Positions 35,201 to 37,965 of a DNA stretch of 37,965 nt are shown piece by piece; position 1 is the first letter of the stretch; each line of letters starts with the position of its first letter. The DNA is from SKVR01 sp964491395 (GTDB lineage Bacteria > Bacteroidota > Bacteroidia > Bacteroidales > UBA7960). The notes under the pieces were generated by a model, which saw only the letters and a list, made by a program, of their open reading frames with translations, was not told the origin of the DNA and did not search any database. The stretch lies in assembly GCA_964491395.1 (NCBI GenBank), contig CAZBGI010000034.1, positions 1 through 37,965 on the forward strand. The letters run 5' to 3'. The translations under genes and the position numbers were made by a program.

Positions 35201-35225
35201 ATAAGCCTGCTATTTTTTTTGTCAT
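32208..35225 (-). CDS. SusC/RagA family TonB-linked outer membrane transporter
   Basis: 1005 residues. After a signal peptide (ending SIFGQ) comes a carboxypeptidase-D-like regulatory beta-sandwich (about 25-110, GKITDRLSGEPLPGATVVVE). The plug domain has the SusC-type motif YGIQRKSDLTGSIASV and ILKDASATAIYGSRGANGVV. A 22-strand barrel follows and ends in a terminal leucine. No N-terminal STN signalling domain is present, and no ECF sigma/anti-sigma pair is nearby, so regulation is not of the transenvelope type. With SusD it should import an oligomer across the outer membrane using TonB energy. It is preceded by a small lipoprotein gene, 63 bp upstream. Confidence 0.96.
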   Translation of the reverse strand: MTKKIAGLFALMMVFSWSIFGQTGQISGKITDRLSGEPLPGATVVVEGTTQGTTADIDGEYSLTVSEGNITLVAKFLGYIDSSVSIEVEAGENMTQNFSLDPDITMLDEFIVVGYGIQRKSDLTGSIASVDGEELASQSEGNIANLIQGRASGVQVTSTSGAPGTGVNIRIRGTGTVGDPSPLYVVDGILTNDISTISPNDIANIEILKDASATAIYGSRGANGVVLVTTKTGTEGVSQITYESMGGVRNPWKTPDLLNSEEWYDVISIARENGDMEPFTLVDPADNLDHTTDWFDEVTRQGRVQSHNLSFSEGTERTSYLISGGYYEEVGIVKKSDYNRLNFRANIDSRMNSWLNVGTRLSMSHSTRNVVPADYYNGIINVAQKLDPITPVENESGFISSPYTDVKNPVAALDRDINENQRYTLLGNAFLDLTPIEGLTLRSSFSLEMRRDNGHIFNPAYNMAPDERQDLSVVEKSNSLYNGWLWDNTATYRFDIEDHGFTLLAGYTSELNYSEWLTGRKQNTPGDDPELQYLDAASEGDQANNSGVENAMYSYLGRINYTYSDRYLLTASIRRDGSSVFGPGNRFGTFPSVSLGWRVLNEDFMDFVDRDIFSEIKLRTGWGQVGNARIGAYGFASTVATTQPWAYSHDYVFGDEIAIGAAANSLENRNIKWETVESTNLGVDMEFFNSRVTASVDYFIKETKDMLVRVPLPIYAGYLSSPYSNVGSVENKGVELNFGYQNDARSEFKYSVNFNISSIKNEVLSLGEGQPISGGAFRAFTTTRTEVGHPVGAFYGYVLDGVFQNEEEVAEGNQPNAVPGDFRFKDLDGDGEITAEDRDFIGNPHPDFFYGFNFNAEYKGFDLSLFFQGTQGNDIFNAQKWYTMNPALTTAKSRDILGHWYPGSDINDMYGLNAGSNSDNLRASEFFIEDGSYLRLKNLQLGYTFSSNQQWFSGIRIYFSAQNLLTFTSYSGLDPEIGGGTLSQGLDYGTYPQTRAVSLGINVKL

Positions 35226-35288
35226 TTCGTTTGGATTTTTGTTAGTTAATAATGCATTGATTTAATGTAAAAGGATGATATAATTTAA

Positions 35289-35723
35289 TCAGCAACGGGT
35301 CTGATCCGTATTTTCCTCTGTTTTTACTACTGTGCTTAACTGCAGTGGCTGATCAGTAAATTCACCTACTGTTGGAACGTCGCTTACTTTCACCTGATAC
35401 TGCATTTGTTCAGCCAGATATTCAAAATCTGAAGTGGTAAATTCATTTACCTTTTCTTTTTCCTGAACCTCACCTTCAGTATCTGCAATTCCGTGGTAAA
35501 GTTCAATAGCATTTACTTCATTTTCATCAAAATTTTTAAACCCTAAAGCAATGTTCATTGTTTCTCCTTTCGTATAGATGGGTTTAAGAGCCTCACATTC
35601 CCAGTCGGTTACCAGCAACCAGCTATCCGGGTAGGTGCCATAGGGGTCTTCGGGCACCTTTTCGCATTCTGTCAGGAAACCCAGGCAGATTAATGCGGAT
35701 AAAACAAAAATATACTTTTTCAT
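35289..35723 (-). CDS. Small lipoprotein encoded directly upstream of susC
   Basis: 144 residues from MKKYIFVLSALI (ATG 35723-35721); a start 15 codons upstream is less likely because it would spoil the signal. The lipobox is FLTEC (C20). The mature part, about 125 residues, appears beta-rich (SWLLVTDWECEALKPIYTKG, then TMNIALGFKNF, and QYQVKVSD) and ends in a terminal cysteine. I do not recognise a family; it may be a surface accessory subunit analogous in place, not in sequence, to SusE. It is the first gene of the sus unit, behind the promoter at 35768-35799. Confidence 0.7.
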   Translation of the reverse strand: MKKYIFVLSALICLGFLTECEKVPEDPYGTYPDSWLLVTDWECEALKPIYTKGETMNIALGFKNFDENEVNAIELYHGIADTEGEVQEKEKVNEFTTSDFEYLAEQMQYQVKVSDVPTVGEFTDQPLQLSTVVKTEENTDQTRC

Positions 35724-35767
35724 TGGTGTTGTTTTTAAAATATTTAAAAATAGGTTTTTTGGAACCA

Positions 35768-35799
35768 CAAATATATTATTTTCTTAACGTTAACTTAAA
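35768..35799 (-). promoter_or_regulatory. Likely promoter of the susC/susD unit with an internal palindrome
   Basis: On the minus strand TTTA (35799-35796), a 20-bp spacer and TATATTTG (35775-35768). The -7 element is a full match and the -33 has one mismatch. The spacer holds a 10-bp palindrome, ttaacgttaa (35784-35793), a possible operator. The start codon of the small lipoprotein is 44 bp downstream. Confidence 0.5.
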
Positions 35800-35902
35800 G
35801 AAAAATCCAACTATTTTTTTTAATAATTAACGAAGATTGTAATGCATTGTCTACTGCATTGATTTACTGATATTAATGTTGTTGATGGATGAGTGGAAAA
35901 CT

Positions 35903-35935
35903 TTTGCCCCCGCTCCTGAAAAAGCTGTAAATTTG
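35903..35935 (+). promoter_or_regulatory. Promoter of argS
   Basis: TTTG (35903-35906), a 21-bp spacer and TAAATTTG (35928-35935): an exact match to the Bacteroidota consensus. The argS start codon is 31 bp further on. Confidence 0.75.
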
Positions 35936-35966
35936 CACCTGTTTTTATTTAAAGTAAGATCTTGAT

Positions 35967-37760
35967 ATGAGAATTGAAGAAAAAATTATTGACCGGATTC
36001 AACATGCATTGAAGGAACTGTTTTCTCTGGAAATTGAAGCAGGCAAACTTTCATTGCAACCTACACGAAAAGAATTTGAAGGTGATTTCACCCTGGTAGT
36101 ATTCCCTTTTGTAAAACAAGCCCGCAAATCGCCCGAAGCCACTGCACAACTTATCGGCGAATTTGTAAATGAAAAGATGGATGAGATTTCCTCTTTTAAT
36201 ATCATCAAAGGATTTCTAAATCTTACTTTAGACGATAGTGTCTGGACCGGTTTTCTGAAAAGTGCTCTGAATACAACTTCTTTTGGCATAACCCCGGTTG
36301 ACGACAGCCATATTGCCGTAGTGGAATATTCTTCACCCAATACCAATAAGCCTTTGCACCTGGGGCATATTCGCAATAACCTGCTGGGATACTCCATTGC
36401 GCAGATTATGGAAGCTGCCGGAAAGAAAACCATCAAGGTGAACCTTGTCAATGACCGGGGAATTCATATTTGTAAATCTATGGTAGCATGGCTCAGATGG
36501 GGAAAGGGAGAAACACCGGAAAGTGCTGGTAAAAAAGGGGATAAGCTGGTGGGTGATTATTATGTAAAATTTGAAACGGAACTCAAAAAAGAAGCCCTGG
36601 CCCTGAAAGAAACTCATAACTATGAAGATGATATGGCCCGCAACAATGCCCCATTGATGGTAGAAGCCCGTGAAATGCTGCGTAAATGGGAAAAGGGCGA
36701 CGATGAAACGGTAAAAGTGTGGAAGATGATGAACCAGTGGGTGTATAAAGGCTTCGACAGTACCTATCAGCGACTGGGCGTCAGTTTCGATAAGATATAT
36801 TATGAATCGGATACTTACCTGCTGGGAAAAGAGATTGTGCTGGAAGGGCTGGAAAAGGGAGTGCTGCTTAAAAAAGAGGATGGTTCTGTGTGGGCTGATC
36901 TGACCGACGAAGGGCTCGACCAGAAGCTGTTGCTGCGTGCCGATGGAACCTCTGTGTACATGACCCAGGATATCGGTACCGCACAATTGCGCTTTGATGA
37001 TTACAACGCCACCCAGATGGTATATGTGGTAGGCAATGAGCAGAACTATCATTTCGATGTGCTGAAAAGAGTGTTGAAAAAGCTGGGCAAAGAATATAGC
37101 GACAGTCTGTACCATCTTTCCTATGGTATGGTTGAATTGCCCCAGGGTAAAATGAAATCGCGCGAAGGTACCGTGGTGGATGCCGATGATTTGATGGACG
37201 AAATGTACAGTACTGCCCGTAAAACTACCGAGGAGCTGGGCAAAGTGGAGGGCTTTACCGAAGAAGAAAAAGAAAATCTTTTTGATACCATTGGGCTGGG
37301 AGCATTAAAGTACTTTATTCTGAAGGTGGACCCCAAAAAGAACATGCTGTTCAACCCTGAAGAGTCCATTGATTTTAACGGCAATACGGGACCGTTTATT
37401 CAGTACACCCATGCACGTATCCGCTCTATTTTGCGCAAGGCAGCGGAGAAAGGGCTGATGGAAAAAGAATTTGATGCAACCACCGTAACGCTCAATGACA
37501 AGGAGAAGCAACTGCTGAAAACCCTCTATGCTTTTCCCCAAACCATCAAACAGGCTGCTGCCGAAATGAGCCCGGCCATGATCGCCAACTATGTATATGA
37601 TCTGGCCAAAGAGTTTAACCAGTTTTACCACGAGCATTCCGTGCTCAACGAACCCGATCTTAATATTTCCCTTTTCAGAGTGCAGCTGTCCGGGCTTACT
37701 GCCGATGTTGTTAAAACCGCAACGGGGCTGCTGGGAATAGATGTTCCGGAAAGAATGTAA
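35967..37760 (+). CDS. argS: Arginine--tRNA ligase ArgS
   Basis: Charges tRNA-Arg with arginine in the cytoplasm; a class I aminoacyl-tRNA synthetase. 597 residues, normal length for the group. The N-terminal additional domain (FEGDFTLVVFPFVKQ, 38-52) is followed by the HIGH-type signature HLGH at 131-134 (SSPNTNKPLHLGHIRNN). The KMSKS-type loop KMKSREG starts at 395. A C-terminal anticodon-binding DALR domain is present (YTHARIRSILRKAA, then FNQFYHEHSVL). It has its own promoter and no operon partner in the window. Confidence 0.97.
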   Translation: MRIEEKIIDRIQHALKELFSLEIEAGKLSLQPTRKEFEGDFTLVVFPFVKQARKSPEATAQLIGEFVNEKMDEISSFNIIKGFLNLTLDDSVWTGFLKSALNTTSFGITPVDDSHIAVVEYSSPNTNKPLHLGHIRNNLLGYSIAQIMEAAGKKTIKVNLVNDRGIHICKSMVAWLRWGKGETPESAGKKGDKLVGDYYVKFETELKKEALALKETHNYEDDMARNNAPLMVEAREMLRKWEKGDDETVKVWKMMNQWVYKGFDSTYQRLGVSFDKIYYESDTYLLGKEIVLEGLEKGVLLKKEDGSVWADLTDEGLDQKLLLRADGTSVYMTQDIGTAQLRFDDYNATQMVYVVGNEQNYHFDVLKRVLKKLGKEYSDSLYHLSYGMVELPQGKMKSREGTVVDADDLMDEMYSTARKTTEELGKVEGFTEEEKENLFDTIGLGALKYFILKVDPKKNMLFNPEESIDFNGNTGPFIQYTHARIRSILRKAAEKGLMEKEFDATTVTLNDKEKQLLKTLYAFPQTIKQAAAEMSPAMIANYVYDLAKEFNQFYHEHSVLNEPDLNISLFRVQLSGLTADVVKTATGLLGIDVPERM

Positions 37761-37776
37761 TTTTCAGTACGTGTGT

Positions 37777-37965
37777 GTAGTGGTGGTTTCGATAAACTCA
37801 ACCACCGGAAAAGGCCGGTCCCTGAGCAGTTCGACAAGCTCACTGTAGCACTTGTCGAAGGGACGGGCAGTGCAGTGGTGGTTTCGACAGGCTCAACCAG
37901 CGGGAAAGGGTGGTCCCTGAGCAGTTCGACAAGCTCACTGTAGCACTTGTCGAAGGGCGCTGTCA
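37777..37965. repeat. Two tandem copies of a 95-bp repeat, running off the window end
   Basis: Copy 1 is 37777-37871 and copy 2 is 37872-37965 (may continue). Both begin with agtggtggtttcga, and share an identical stretch of about 46 bp from ggtccctgag to gtcgaaggg. Each contains a hairpin with arms ttcgacaag / cttgtcgaa separated by 12 nt. The core tgagcagttcgacaagctca is the exact inverse of a word in the element at 10779-10931. Confidence 0.85.

Noticed and set aside
26441..35723. Polysaccharide utilisation locus
   Set aside because: SusC and SusD are present, but there are no glycoside hydrolases, lyases, sulfatases or sugar regulators in the neighbourhood. The adjacent enzymes are peptidase-type.
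36333..37115. Minus-strand ORF of 260 codons inside argS
   Set aside because: Fully antisense to conserved argS sequence, and its translation is a string of His/Ile/Phe-rich residues without domains.

Overview
The window reads as a chromosomal stretch of a member of the Bacteroidota, most likely the Bacteroidales/Marinilabiliales branch. The evidence is a SusC/SusD outer-membrane pair, many lipoproteins with Bacteroidota-style lipoboxes, no Shine-Dalgarno sequences, promoters of the TTTG-N(about 20)-TAnnTTTG type, a FISUMP-domain lipoprotein, and a pyrBI pair. Two runs of exactly 100 Ns (4328-4427 and 12381-12480) show it is a scaffold, probably from a draft or metagenome assembly. No tRNA, rRNA, CRISPR array, phage or intact transposase gene was seen.

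Layout. 1-580: tail of an unknown gene, a G-rich degenerate repeat and a small secreted protein. 738-4254: tilS (tRNA-Ile lysidine synthase) and a DsbD-type thiol:disulfide interchange protein. 4428-9149: a purple-acid-phosphatase-like lipoprotein with altered metal ligands, an M20 amidohydrolase, an MBL-fold hydrolase and a GT9 glycosyltransferase. 9304-10764: pepD, followed by a terminal-inverted-repeat intergenic element. 10948-14576 (minus): DUF819 membrane protein, LapA-domain protein, DJ-1/PfpI protein (cut by gap 2), flavin reductase and a lipoprotein. 14577-17706 (plus): a long leader with a good promoter and two short ORFs, a FISUMP lipoprotein and an M49 (DPP III-like) lipoprotein, then a second copy of the intergenic element.

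17984-21323 (minus): mltF, an APP1-type phosphatase and a diacylglycerol-kinase-family lipid kinase, joined by two ATGA overlaps behind one strong promoter. 21651-23330 (plus): M28 peptidase with a C-terminal PDZ domain. 23444-26325 (minus): a cyclic-2,3-diphosphoglycerate-synthetase-like P-loop protein, a hairpin, pyrB and pyrI. 26441-35723 (minus): a small lipoprotein, SusC, SusD, a transglutaminase-like lipoprotein, an SH3-NlpC/P60 endopeptidase and a Tat-exported dipeptide epimerase. 35967-37760 (plus): argS behind a near-perfect promoter. 37777-37965: two tandem copies of a 95-bp repeat running off the window end.

Most of the window is housekeeping. Two assemblies deserve attention. First, the SusCD pair lies head-to-tail with three envelope enzymes that, by family, act on peptides of peptidoglycan stem type, which suggests a peptide (possibly muropeptide) scavenging locus. 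Second, a lytic transglycosylase is translationally coupled to a pair of enzymes with opposite chemistry on lipid phosphates. Neither is proved by sequence alone.
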